A stretch of DNA of 64,000 nucleotides from CAWJKP01 sp963843465 (lineage in GTDB: Bacteria > Planctomycetota > Planctomycetia > Pirellulales > Thermoguttaceae). Each line of letters starts with the position of its first letter. Position 1 is the first letter of the stretch. The DNA lies in assembly GCA_963843465.1 (NCBI GenBank), contig CAWJKP010000005.1:1-64000 (forward strand), given 5' to 3'. The notes beneath the pieces are model-generated. The model was not told the origin of the DNA. It searched no databases and was given only the letters and a program-made list of their open reading frames with translations. A program made the position numbers and the translations under genes. Of this stretch, positions 47,207-57,631 are shown one piece after another.

Positions 47207-48466
47207 ATGACGAGTCCCACAGCCCCTGGTCCTGAGCAACGACCCCCGAGTGGAGTACCGATATCTCCACGATGGCGGGGCGCCTGGTTCTGGCCCACCG
47301 TGCAGTGGTTGGCGGCGATTCTGGGAGCCGTGGCCGTGCTGGTGTTGTTGCTCTGGCCCCCTTCCAAGGCTCCCCGGGAGGCGCTCGCCCAGACCGGCAA
47401 GGGCGTGGAGGACGTAAAGCTCATCGGTCCGTGCCTGGTGAAAGTGACGTCGGGCACTCCCCTGGAGCAGAAGCTGGCCGTGGCCCAGGCGGCCAGCCAA
47501 TTGGTTTCCGCGCCCATCGTCAAGGTCACGGGGGCCATCGTGGCCCGGCTGCCCGCCGGCAACAATCCGGCCAAAGATCCGACCGAGGGGCGGTGGGACT
47601 TCAACAGTTCCGATCTGGCCGGGGCCTACGCCGACTGGCTGAAGGCGCGGGCCGACGTGCCGTTCAACGAGAAGGAGCTGGCCACGATCCGCGAGCTAAC
47701 GCTGGCCCGGGTCACCGCCCAGACCAAGGTTGTCAAGCGACTGGAGCAACTGGTGCAGGCCGGCACGGACCCGCTCAAAGATCTCGACGCCGCCAAGGCG
47801 GACCTCTTGCAGGCGAAGCTGCAAGGGCAGAAGGATGAACACGAAGCCCTGACGGCCCTGGAAAACGCCAGGAGGACCCGGGCCACGCTGGAGCGCCAAT
47901 TGTTCCAAGCCGGCATCGATCCCGAGCTTCTGGTCAAGGCGAGCACGAGAACGGCGATCGTGGTGGCCGAGGTTCCCGAAGCGCGGATCGGCCTGGTGCA
48001 GCCGGGCCAGTCGTGTAACGCTTCGTTCTACGCCTTTCCCGACACGAAGTTCTCCGGACGCGTGGGCAGTCTTGCCCCCACGCTCTCCAAGGAGCTGCGG
48101 ACCCTGCGCGTCTTCTTCGAGCTGAGCGACCCGCAGGGACGGCTCAAGCCGGGGATGTTCGCCGAGATCGGCCTGGGGACGGATACGCGTCAGGCGCTGC
48201 TGGCGCCCTTGGACGGCGTGATTCACGTGGGGCGGGCGGACTACATGCTGGTGGCCGCCCAGGCGGGGGTCTGGCGGGTCACGGAGGTCAAGGTCGGCGA
48301 GCTCTACGACCGCCGCGTCGAGATCCTCCACGGGTTGACGGCGGGCGACCGCGTGATCGGCTCCGGCGCGATCCTGCTGAAGCCCTTCATGGTCGACGCG
48401 CTGGAGGAGGCGGCCGCGGCCCCGTCGGCGAAGACGGCGCCGGCCGGAGGGAAAGCCGGCCCATGA
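47207..48466 (+). CDS. HlyD/RND-family efflux adaptor (membrane fusion protein)
   Basis: 419 aa. One N-terminal membrane helix (VQWLAAILGAVAVLVLLLW). The periplasmic part has the coiled-coil hairpin (ELATIRELTLARVTAQTKVVKRLEQLVQ...LDAAKADLLQAKLQGQKDEHEALTALENARR), a beta-barrel segment (EVPEARIGLVQPGQSCNASFYAFPDTKFSGRV) and the membrane-proximal domain (GVWRVTEVKVGELYDRRVEI). Bridges the RND pump and the TolC-like channel. The stop codon overlaps the next gene's ATG (ATGA at 48463), so the two are translationally coupled. Ligand specificity cannot be read from this sequence. Confidence 0.9.
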   Translation: MTSPTAPGPEQRPPSGVPISPRWRGAWFWPTVQWLAAILGAVAVLVLLLWPPSKAPREALAQTGKGVEDVKLIGPCLVKVTSGTPLEQKLAVAQAASQLVSAPIVKVTGAIVARLPAGNNPAKDPTEGRWDFNSSDLAGAYADWLKARADVPFNEKELATIRELTLARVTAQTKVVKRLEQLVQAGTDPLKDLDAAKADLLQAKLQGQKDEHEALTALENARRTRATLERQLFQAGIDPELLVKASTRTAIVVAEVPEARIGLVQPGQSCNASFYAFPDTKFSGRVGSLAPTLSKELRTLRVFFELSDPQGRLKPGMFAEIGLGTDTRQALLAPLDGVIHVGRADYMLVAAQAGVWRVTEVKVGELYDRRVEILHGLTAGDRVIGSGAILLKPFMVDALEEAAAAPSAKTAPAGGKAGP

Positions 48467-51400
48467 TTCCCGCCCTGATCCACCTGGCGCTGCGCCACCG
48501 CTGGGTGATTCTCTCGCTGGCCGTGCTGATCGCCGGTCTGGGCGTCTGGGCCTTCCAGCACCAGCAGATCGACGCTTACCCCGACATTTCCGGGCAGATG
48601 GTCGAGGTCATCACGACCTATCCCGGCAAGGCCGCCGAAGAGGTCGAGCGGCAGGTGACGATTCCCATCGAGATCGCCATGCGGACCGTGCCGCGGGTGG
48701 ACGTGATCCGCTCGCGGACGATCTTCGGGCTGTCGATCGTGGACGTGCTCTTCCAGGAGGGGACGGAGAACTACTGGGTCCGCCAGCGGGTGCAGGAGAA
48801 GCTCGACGACGCCGCCTTGCCCGACGGCGTCAAGCCCGCCCTGGGCGCGCTGGCCACGGCCTACGGCGAGATCTACCGCTACGAGCTCGTGTCCGACGGC
48901 ACGCATGACCTGATGGAGGTGCGGACGCTCAACGACTGGGTGGTGATCCCGCGCCTGCTGCGCTGCGACGGCGTGGCCGACGTCTCCAATTTCGGCGGCT
49001 ACGCCAAGCAGTACGCGGTGACCTTCAACCCGGCCGAGTTGCAGCGTTTCAATCTCTCGCTGGGCGACGTGATGGACGCCATCAAGTCCAACAACGCCAG
49101 TTCCGGCGGCAGCGTGCTGCGCCGCGGCAGCATGTCGCTGGTGATCCGCGGCAAGGGCTCGCTGGAGACCACGGACCAGATCGGGGCGATCTTCATCAAG
49201 TCGCTCGGCGGCACGCCGGTCTACCTCCGCAACATCGCCGCCATCGGCCTGGATTACCCGCCGCCGTCGGGCATCTTCAGCAAGGACAAGCACGACAACT
49301 CGGTCGAGGGCATCGTCATCATGCGGCGGGGCGAGAACCCTTCCGAAGTGCTCGAACGCGTCCGGGAGGCCGTCGCCGAGCTCAACGCCACGACCCTGCC
49401 CAAGGGCGTGCGGCTGGACACCTTCTACGATCGCACCTTCCTCGTGGAGGCCACGCTGCACACGGTCGCGCACAGCGTGCTGTTAGGGATCACCCTGGTG
49501 GTGCTGGTGCTGTTGTTGTTCCTCGGCCGGCCGTCGATGGCGGCGCTGGTGGCGCTGACGATCCCTTTCGCGCTGTTGACGGCGCTGGTGCTGATGTTCT
49601 TTACGAAGATTCCCATCGGCCTGCTCTCGGTCGGCGCGATCGACTTCGGCATCATCGTCGACGGCGCGGTGATCATGGCGGAGAACATCGCCCACCGCCT
49701 GGGTGCGGCCGACCGCGAGCGCTCGCACCAGAGCATCCGCAAGGTGGTGCTGGCCGCCGCCTTGGAAGTCGAGCGGCCGGTATTCTTCTCGGTGCTGATG
49801 ATCATCGGCGCGTACCTGCCGCTGTTGTCGCTGACCAGCATCGAGGGGCTCTTGTTCCGCCCCATGGCCCTGACGCTGGTCTTCGCGCTGGCCGGCGCGC
49901 TGCTGTTCGCCCTGTTCGTGGTGCCGGTGCTGGCCACCTTGCTCTTCCGTCGCGGGTACCGGGAGTGGGAGAATCCGCTTTTGCGCTGGTTCCGCCCGGT
50001 CTATGCGGCAACCCTGCACAGGCTGCTCCGGGTGCGCGGGCTGGTGGCGGTGGCGGTGGCGGGCCTGGCGGCGGCCGTGCTCTTGAAGGTGGTGCCCCTG
50101 CTGGGAACCGAGTTCTTGCCCTACATGGACGAAGGTGTGATCTGGATCCGGGCCAATTTTCCCGAGGGGACCGCGCTGGAACAGACCGTCGAGTTCGGCA
50201 AGAAGATCCGCGAAATCGTGCTCGCCTTCCCCGAGATCAAGTTTTGCACCGTGCAGTCCGGACGCAACGACAGCGGCACCGATCCCTTCGCGCCCAGCCG
50301 CATGGAGCTGATGGTCGGCCCCAAGCCGCGCGAGGAGTGGACTCGCTTCCACCTCAAGCACGAGCTGGTCTCCGCGCTGGGGGCCAAGCTGCGCGAGGAG
50401 TTTCCCACCACCCGCTTCAACTTCACCCAGCCGATCATCGACAGCGTCACCGAAGACACCAACGGCACCTCGGCCAACCTGGCGGTGGAGTTCGCCGGTC
50501 CGGATTCCGACGTGCTGCTGCGGCTCGCCCGCCAAATGGTCGTGCTGCTCCGCCAGGTGCCGGGCGCGGTGGACGTGAACGTCGAGCAGGAAGGGCCGCA
50601 GCCGCAGTTGCTCATCGTGCCCGACCGGGCCCTCTGCGCCGCCACAACGTCCTCATCGACGACGTCAACCGGCTGATCGACACGGGCCTCGGCGGCCAGC
50701 CGATCGGCGCCCTGTACGAGGGCGAGCGGCGCTTCGACATCGTCGCCAAGTTCGACCGCGCCTTCTCCAACTCGCCCCAGGCCATCGGCCGCCTGCCCGT
50801 CCGCACCGCCGACGGCGCCTACGTGCCGCTGGCGGAGTTGACCAAGATCGACCTGGTCGACGGGCAGACGATCATCGCCCGGCAAAACAGCATGCGTCGG
50901 ATGACGGTCCGCTGCGACATCGTGGGCCGCGACCAGGGCGGCTTCGTGGCCGACGCCCAGGACCGCTTCGACGAGAAGATCAAGCCCCTGCTCCCCGAGG
51001 GCTACCACGTGAGCTGGCTGGGGATGTTCGAGAACCTGGCGCGGGCGAGGACCCATTTCCTCGTGCTGATCCCCATCACCATCCTCCTGATCTACGTGCT
51101 GCTCTGGGTGACGTTCAGCTCCCAGCGGGCGGCGCTGCTGGTGCTCTTGGCCGTGCCTTTCGCCTGCATCGGCGGCGTGCTGGCGCTCTATTTCCGCGGC
51201 ATGCACCTGAACATGTCCAGCGCCGTGGGTTTCACCGCCCTGTTCGGCGTGGCGATCATGGACGGGGTGTTGATGGTCCGCTGGATCTCGACCTTGCGGG
51301 CCCAGGGCATCGTGATGGAGGAGGCGATCGTGCAAGGCGCGTTGGAGCGCCTGCGGCCGATCCTGATGACCTCGATCGTGGCGATTTTCGGCCTGCTGCC

Positions 51401-52058
51401 GGCCTCGCTGGCGACCGGCCTGGGCTCGGACGTGCAGCGCCCGCTGGCCACCGTGATCGTCTGGGGCCTGTTCAGCTCGACGACCCTCACGCTGTTCGTG
51501 GTCCCCGTCTTCTACCGCATCCTGGCGCCCGGGATTCCCTCGCCGGAAACCACGGCCCACGACGAGGAGGCCGACGCCCGCTTGTTCGTCGAGCCCTTGC
51601 CCGACGTGACCGCAAGCGAGATCCTGGCCCTGCTGCTTTTCGTGCACGGGCGGGGCGGGCAAGTGGCGATCTTCACCATCGCCGAGGAGACCAACCGGGA
51701 GTTCGCCCGCGTGATCACGGTGGTCAAGGCTGCGGAGATGCTGGGCTTGGTCGACACGCCGGGGCACATCGTGGCCCTGACCGCCAAGGGCAGGCAGCTC
51801 GTGGAGGCCGCGCCCGAAGCCCGCCGGGTCCTCTGGCGGGAGCAACTCTTGACCCTGGGCCTGTTCCGCGAGGCCTACGACCTTCTCCAGCGGGAGCCCG
51901 ACCACGCCATCGATCGCGATTTCGTGCTGGAGACGATCGTCACGCGGATGCCCTATGAGAATTACGAGAAGGTCTTCAACACCTTCATCCGCTGGGCCCG
52001 CTTCGGCGGCCTGTTCGCCTACAACGAGACGACCCAGCAGATCTCGCTGGGGGAGTGA
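48463..52058 (+). CDS. HME-RND heavy-metal efflux pump with C-terminal AAA-associated domain (one frameshift)
   Basis: About 1198 aa after restoring a missing base near 50637. Twelve-helix RND transporter: IDAYPDISGQMVEVITTYPG at the N-terminus, TM4 motif IDFGIIVDGAVIMAENIAHR with the D, D and E residues typical of divalent-cation (Co/Zn/Cd) pumps rather than Cu/Ag, and FLPYMDEGVIWIRANFPEGT. After the last helix (about 51540), ~165 residues follow that match the C-terminal AAA-associated domain known from NitT/TauT-type ABC ATPases: ASEILALLLFVHGRGGQ, ITVVKAAEMLGLVDTPGHIV, LWREQLLTLGLFREAYDLL, FIRWARFGGLFAYNE. This is an unexpected fusion; it would lie in the cytoplasm. Confidence 0.85.
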
Positions 52059-52082
52059 GTCGGCCGGCCCCGTTGACAGCCT

Positions 52083-52139
52083 GTAGGACGGATTGCTAAT
52101 CCGTCCGGAAATCGCGGACGGATTAGCAATCCGTCCTAC
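52083..52139. repeat. Palindromic repeat family B, copy 2
   Basis: GTAGGACGGATTGCTAATCC arm and complement, 24 bp after the RND stop, followed by GGAATTCC. Confidence 0.9.
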
Positions 52140-52246
52140 GGAATTCCTCCAACGGATTCTTCGAGCCGGCCGTCGAAAACGTCGTCGGCGGTGGTATAAT
52201 TGGTTTTGGATCTCGACACGGCTTACCTCCCTGAAAGGCGAATACG

Positions 52247-52465
52247 ATGAACGCGGAAACGATCCGCGAGCTACTGCATCGACAACCGTTCGAGCCGTTC
52301 GAGGTCGTCATGTCGAATGGGCAGCGTTATCAAGTCCGCCATCCCGAGTTTGCCATGCTGGTTCGCCAAACGCTGGTAATCGGCTACGCCGATAGCGACA
52401 GGATTTCCATTTGCAGCCTGTTGCACGTGGCCTCCATCGAACGCCCCGAGGTTGCGGCGTCATAA
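52247..52465 (+). CDS. Small conserved hypothetical protein
   Basis: 72 aa: starts MNAETIRELLHRQPFEPFEV, then VMSNGQRYQVRHPEFAMLV...LVIGYADSDRISICSLLHVAS. The pattern ELLxxQPFxPFxxxxSNGxxxxVxHPE is a recurrent small-protein family in planctomycetes and other soil bacteria, often near toxin-antitoxin loci. Function unknown. Starts at ATG 52247 with AAAGGCGA upstream. Confidence 0.75.
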   Translation: MNAETIRELLHRQPFEPFEVVMSNGQRYQVRHPEFAMLVRQTLVIGYADSDRISICSLLHVASIERPEVAAS

Positions 52466-53197
52466 CATTGCCCCCCATTGCGGGCACATGAACACGGTTG
52501 CCTACACGGGCGAGCGAATCAGCGTTCGTCGGCATGGCAAGCCCGTAGCGGTTCTGCCGAAAAACCACCCATAATCGGCACAGGGGTGGAAAAGGCGAAA
52601 GCCAGCAAGTCTGGAAAAGACAGGCAAGCGAAGGGACCGGCCTGGTGAGCAGCTTTTCCTCTTGGATCGCTATGTGCGACAACCCCTCAAGTCGTTTCTG
52701 GCGGACTGTGTCGCGAAAGTAATCCGCGCTCCAGAAACGGCGCGCGGATTGGAGCCATGTTTCCGTTTGCGTCGCTCTCTTTGGACATTGTGCCGGATAT
52801 CGACCGGCGAAGTGAACCATGCCACCCCTTGCCAGCGGCACACCTTTTCCGTCTATTCCTACACGCGTCAAGCGGGCGTCCGGGCCTAAGTGGTTGGCCG
52901 CAAGTAAGATGGGTCGCGTAGCCCCCCAGACTCCCGCCGGCCGACGCTCGGCGGCCGCGCAAAAATAAGTTGAACAAGTTTTTGTGGTGCAGGCGTCCCG
53001 CCTGCCGCAAAAAACGCAGGCGGGACGCCTGCACCACAACCGGCAATTGACCAGGTCATTGATGCGCGGCGACTTGGCGGTGCATAACCGAACGCTAACG
53101 CCGAATTCGCCGGTCGCTTACAACCGATGGCGATAATCGTCCCGTACATGGCGTAGGTCGGAGTCGTTACGCCACGCGCTCAAAGGGGGATCGCACG
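52466..53197. other. Gene-poor region with antitoxin remnant and family A palindrome
   Basis: Contains a short Phd/YefM-like remnant (52488-52574), then ~400 bp with no supportable gene, then palindrome A4 (52982-53039: TTGTGGTGCAGGCGTCCCGC and complement). 53041-53197 shows no recognisable feature except the leader of the next gene. Confidence 0.7.
52488..52574 (+). pseudogene. Phd/YefM-type antitoxin N-terminal remnant
   Basis: 28 codons: MNTVAYTGERISVRRHGKPV then AVLPKNHP and stop. The motif (VAY.GERI..RR.GKPVAVL) matches the N-terminal strand of Phd/YefM antitoxins, but the protein is about a third of normal length. No toxin gene is seen next to it. It follows the small conserved protein by 22 bp. 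Confidence 0.55.
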
Positions 53198-54313
53198 ATG
53201 CCATGCCTCAGAAGCAGACGGGTCCACGTTCGCAGCGCCGTGACGTTGATGGAGCTGCTGGTGGTGATCGCGATCATCACGGGGCTGGCCGCGATGTTGT
53301 TGCCCGCCCTTTCCGCCGCGCGCGAGGCGGGCCGGAGAACGGCCTGCCAGAACAATCTCCGCCAGTTCGGCATCGTGATGATGGGCAACGCCCAGCGGAC
53401 CGGCCGGTACAGCTCGGGCGCCTTCGACTGGCGCCGCGATGGTGCGGTGACGGAGATCGGCTGGGTCGCCGACCTGGTCAGCGCCGGCACTCCCGTGGGC
53501 AAGATGCTCTGCCCCTCCAACGCCGCGAAAGGCTCCAAGACCTACAACGACCTGTTGGGCTTCAACGCCGGCAGTTTCGCCACCGACCCTTGCGTGAACC
53601 ACTTGGGCAGCCTGCCGCAAACCATGCCCGACGGCTCGATCTCCGCCAATCCCTGCCGTCAGATCGCCACGACATTTCCCGGCGGCCCCAGCAGCGGGCG
53701 GCAGGCGCTGGTCCAGCAGTACATCTATCAAGCGTGGTACAACACCAACTACACCGCCAGTTGGTTCATGGTCCGCAGCGGCGTCTCGCTGGCCACCGAC
53801 GGCAGCGGCCACCTGGCCGGTTACAATCAGAATCCCAACGGCTGCGAAGTCTCGCCGAAGTCGTTGTTCTCGACGATCGGCCCCCTGGACCTGGCCCACG
53901 CCGACGCCGCGAAAGGCTCGACCGGATTCGTCCCCTTGCTGGGTTGCGGGGCCACGGTGGCCACGCTCTCGCAATCGGTCGGCGCAATGCCGGCCAATTC
54001 TGCGTTGGTGGAAGAGTTTACCAACGGTCCCGTCCTCTGCACGACGGGCTCCACCGCCATGACGTATCCGGTGACCTGGCCCGGCAGCGTGGCTTTGCTG
54101 CAGGATTACCGCGGGTTTGCCCCCGTCCACCGCGGTAGTTGCAACCTCCTGTTTGCCGACGGCAGCGTGCGGAACTACGTCGACAACAACAACGACGGAC
54201 TGCTCAATAACGGCTTCCCCCCGGTCGGCGGTTTCACGGACGACGGCACGAACCCGGCGACCCCGCTCGACCTGCCACCCAACGAGGTCCTCAGCCAATG
54301 GTCACTGCACTGA
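53198..54313 (+). CDS. Prepilin-type cleavage/methylation protein with H-X9-DG box
   Basis: 371 aa. The N-terminus VRSAVTLMELLVVIAIITGLAAMLLPALSAAREAGRR carries the prepilin signature after a basic leader. A long extracellular part ends with the H-X9-DG motif APVHRGSCNLLFADGSVRNYVDNNND. Family: DUF1559-related. The stop (TGA 54311-54313) overlaps the ATG of the next gene (TGATG), so the two proteins are translationally coupled and probably work together. Same class as 42223-43326 but only the N- and C-terminal motifs are alike. Confidence 0.9.
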   Translation: MPCLRSRRVHVRSAVTLMELLVVIAIITGLAAMLLPALSAAREAGRRTACQNNLRQFGIVMMGNAQRTGRYSSGAFDWRRDGAVTEIGWVADLVSAGTPVGKMLCPSNAAKGSKTYNDLLGFNAGSFATDPCVNHLGSLPQTMPDGSISANPCRQIATTFPGGPSSGRQALVQQYIYQAWYNTNYTASWFMVRSGVSLATDGSGHLAGYNQNPNGCEVSPKSLFSTIGPLDLAHADAAKGSTGFVPLLGCGATVATLSQSVGAMPANSALVEEFTNGPVLCTTGSTAMTYPVTWPGSVALLQDYRGFAPVHRGSCNLLFADGSVRNYVDNNNDGLLNNGFPPVGGFTDDGTNPATPLDLPPNEVLSQWSLH

Positions 54314-56330
54314 TGAATCGCTGGCTGGCGTTTGCCGTCGTGTTGGCCGCAATGATTGCCTCGGGCTGCGGAGAGACCGAGACGGAGCAGAAGTTCTCTG
54401 ACTATCGTGGCGGGGGCAAGGGCGCCGAGCCCTGGGGCGGTAAGACGAAGGAGCAGTTCCTCAAGGACCTGAAGACTTCGCAGCAAGCCGACGCGAAGGC
54501 CACGGCAGTTTCCAAAAAGACGGCGGACGAGCGGAAGAAAATCGACGCGGAAGCAAGAGCCGAGGCCAAGCGGCTTGCGGACGAGCAAAAGCGGGCGGCC
54601 GCCGCGTCGGCGCCGCGCCTGCGCCAACGACACGCCCTGCGGCGCCCAACGCGCCCACCTCCGCCAGCCCGGCTCCGCTGCCGGCGGTCCCCGCGGCCAT
54701 CGCCGACTGGAAAATGAGCGACTACTTTACGGCGCGGCTGGCCGGCGATCCTCGCTTGCTGCCGGCCGTCCAGCGGCTGGCCAAGGACAGCGTCGGCGAC
54801 GATTCGGCCGTGCGGATCTTCGCGGCACTGCTGGTCCCCCAGCCGATTCTGGCAGTTCCGCAGGCGGCCGCGGGCAAAGTGCCGGACGCCAAGAACCGTT
54901 CCGCGCCGCTGCTGGAAGCCGCGGCGGCCGGCCTGGCGATGAACCAGACGCCCGGCGCCCGGCAAATCCTGAGCCTGCTCTTGTCCGGTCTCTACGCCAC
55001 CGACGACGACGCGGGCGGCGCGTTTGCGGCGCTCAAGGCGCTGGTCGAGCACCCGTCGGACGAGAATGACGACCTCGTCTTGCGAGTCCTGACATCGGCA
55101 GAGCAACTCCGGCCTGCCGGCCGAGGAGCGCTCACGGCCGAGGCCTTGCGGGCCAAAGCGATCGCGCTGCTGGGTCCGGCGGCCGGCAGCGGGCTGCGGA
55201 TGAAGATCGCCCGTTGGCTCGTCCAGCCCGAGGCCCCGCCTGCCCTGCGGAATCCGCTGGTCGCGTTGTTGCGGGATCCATCGCCAGCCAACTTGGAAGC
55301 CCAGGTCTGCCTCGACCAGAACGGCGTATTGCCCGCCGAGGCGAGCGGACCGATCGAGAAAGGTCTGGCTGGATACGGCTCGGACGCCTTTGGGCTGCTG
55401 ACGGGCTCTTCCACCGTCGCGGCGGCGCAACACGACTCGAAATGGGCCTGCAAGGTGGCCGGACAGCTCTGGTCGCAGGAGTTCGCCGCCAGCCTGGCCG
55501 CCCGCTTGCCGCGAATCGAGTCGCTCCGTGGAGCCTCGCCCCTGATGCTCTTGGCCGCCACGGTGCCCAACGACACGGTCCGTTCTGCGCTCTACCAAAC
55601 GCTGGGCAAGCATTGGGAAGACGGACCGGCCGCGCTAGACGCCGCCGGCGGGGAGGTCCACGCCTGGTGCGAGCCCGGCTTTGCGGTCCTGGTCAAACTC
55701 TTCTACCGCCGCAGTTTCCCCGACCGTAATACGGGCGACGTCCAGTTCATCCGCACCCGCCTGTTGGCAGGCGAGCGAACGCTGGCCGCGTCGCGCTATG
55801 CCGCATGGATGCAGGCCGATCGGGCGATCGCCAGCCGCCTTGGCGGCTTGCCGAGCAGGTCCGGGCCGGTCGTACACGGCGCCGCTTCCTCCTCGGAATT
55901 GCCCGTGAAGCTCGATGCTCCGCAAGACGTGATGCTGGAATACCACCTGGATTGGCCGTCGGCCATGCGGGACACGCTGCTGGGATTACGGCTGGATCCG
56001 CTGAGCGTACACTACGTGAAAATCGAGGAGAGAGCCCGGCCCTCCAAGGTCGTTGCTCACTACAAGCGGGAGCTGAAGCTGGGAGACCGGGTGAAATTCC
56101 CCGAGCGGGGCAAAGATACCGAAGTCCGCGAGTCGGCCGCAAGCGTCTGGTTCGACAATCTCTCCGTAGGCTCCACGCCCAACCGTGTGCGTTCGCTGGA
56201 CATCGTCATCCGTCCGGCCAATCCTGACCTGCCCATGATGCACGACCAAGAGCGGAAGATGATCGTGGAGATCCTCACCATCGAGATCAACGATCCCTCC
56301 CGCCGCGAAAATCGGGACGGTCCCTCGTAA
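54313..56330 (+). CDS. Lipoprotein of unknown function coupled to the pseudopilin (one frameshift)
   Basis: About 672 aa. ATG at 54313 inside the overlap TGATG. Lipobox AMIASGCGET gives a lipoprotein signal; then a charged coiled-coil segment (KTADERKKIDAEARAEAKRLADEQKR) and an Ala/Pro-rich linker in which one base is missing near 54615. The body is helical and repeat-like (LLPAVQRLAKDSVGDDSAV, LEAAAAGLAMNQTPGARQI), followed by a beta-rich C-terminal domain (DVMLEYHLDWPSAMRDTLLGL, ASVWFDNLSVGSTPNRVRSLD). No known family recognised. Coupling suggests a role in the same surface structure as the pseudopilin. Confidence 0.75.
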
Positions 56331-56809
56331 GCCCGGAAATAGAACGGCGAGCGAGGGCCGGGCGTTGGTCGCTCAGCCACAGGCGGCAGACTCAAGGGTG
56401 CCAATCAGGCTGCAAACTCAAAGGATGCGCGTCAATCTGCGACATCAAGGATGCGAATCTCAGGGCCTCACGGCCCCCGCTCGCCGAGGGTTCGGGTAGG
56501 TGTTCGTGGCAGGTTGCTACAGGCTGTTGGTGCTCCCAGGCGGGGATTTCCGAAGCCAGTGTGCCAAGTTTACCGAGGCGCAGCGACGAACGCAAGGAGT
56601 ACGAAAAAATCCCCGGAAAAAGGAGGGAAGCGGCGTTGGTGGCCTGGGGCCATGCTACCCATCTACGGGAGGGGTATGGGCGCTGTTCACGCCGTTACCG
56701 GTGCTTCGGCTTGACGATCCGGGAGACAACGTGTTAGACTCCTCAATTGCCATGATGGGCCTTCTGCGGGTAGCGGGGGTTAGGACCGGGTTCAACGGAG
56801 TTGGACGCC
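56331..56809. other. Intergenic region before the polysaccharide cluster
   Basis: 479 bp without a gene I can support. It should contain the terminator of the lipoprotein gene and a promoter for the cluster; neither is clear by eye. No palindromic family was recognised here. Confidence 0.5.
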
Positions 56810-57559
56810 ATGATGAAGACGATGGGAATCGTCAACGCGTGTTGCGGCAGTGCCACTCCTCAGGCCAAAGCCGCACGCCGGCTCGGTGGCAAGTCGATCT
56901 TGGAGTGGGTCGCGCGGCGGGCGACCGATTGCCTGCGGCTGAACGGGGTGATCGTGATCGTCGACGGCCAGCCGTTCAACCACGCAGTGGCCTCGTTGGT
57001 CCCCTTGGACATCCCCGTCTTCGTCGCGCGGCAGCCCGACGTTCTGGCGTCCCTGGGCGCGGCGCTCGATGAGTATCCGGCGGAATCGGTCGTGTTGATC
57101 GGCGGCGAGGAGTTGTTCGTCGACGCGGCGCTTCTGGATCGGCTGGTGATCACCGCCGACGAGCATCCCGAGTGCCACTACGTCAGCTATCGCTGCCGGG
57201 ACGGCCGGCCGGCGGTGCTTTCGCCGGTCGGGGTTTACGGAGAGTACGTTCGGGCCTCGGCGTTGCGCGTGGCGATCCGCAAGGCGAAGCTGACGTCCGA
57301 CCGCCAACATCCTACCCGCTACATTTACTCGCATCCCGAGAGGTTTAACATTCGCCTGATCCAGGCCCCGGCCCAGATCGACCGCGACGACGTGCGTCTA
57401 TCGGTGGACATGGAAGAAGATTGGGACCACGCGGTGGCGATCTTCGAGGCCCTCGGCCCGGAGGAGCTCTACTGGCAAAGGATTGCCGACCTGCTGGACC
57501 ACCAGCCTGCCCTGCGGAAACGGATGGCGGACTTGAACCGCGTCCGCGCCAAGGGCTGA
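56810..57559 (+). CDS. Cytidylyltransferase-like NTP transferase (KdsB/SpsF-like), degenerate signature
   Basis: 249 aa from ATG 56810 with GGAGTTGG upstream (TTG 56801 possible). Rossmann-like nucleotidyltransferase fold: MGIVNACCGSATPQAKAARR, GGKSILEWVARRATDCLRLNGVIVIVDG, SVVLIGGEELFVDAALLDRL, and the end LSVDMEEDWDHAVAIFEALG, which matches the acidic motif of CMP-sugar synthetases. The usual ARxxSxRLPxK loop is altered (CCGSATPQ), so activity is uncertain. Activation of an acidic sugar for surface glycans is plausible from the neighbours. First gene of the cluster. Confidence 0.72.
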   Translation: MMKTMGIVNACCGSATPQAKAARRLGGKSILEWVARRATDCLRLNGVIVIVDGQPFNHAVASLVPLDIPVFVARQPDVLASLGAALDEYPAESVVLIGGEELFVDAALLDRLVITADEHPECHYVSYRCRDGRPAVLSPVGVYGEYVRASALRVAIRKAKLTSDRQHPTRYIYSHPERFNIRLIQAPAQIDRDDVRLSVDMEEDWDHAVAIFEALGPEELYWQRIADLLDHQPALRKRMADLNRVRAKG

Positions 57560-57560
57560 T

Positions 57561-57611
57561 CGTACTCGTCACGCTCCGCGTGACGCGCCTCACGCGGAGC
57601 GTGAGGAGTAC
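57561..57611. repeat. Palindromic repeat family E, copy 2
   Basis: CGTACTCGTCACGCTCCGCG arm and complement ending in GAGGAGTACG; begins 2 bp after the preceding stop codon. Confidence 0.88.
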
Positions 57612-57631
57612 GTGGAAAGGATTCGAGGCCT

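Noticed and set aside
50600..50680. Programmed ribosomal frameshift in the RND gene.
   Set aside because: No slippery heptamer or strong downstream structure is apparent, and many unrelated genes in the window show similar single-base breaks.
52590..52980. Short open frames on both strands.
   Set aside because: None has a plausible start site or recognisable motif.
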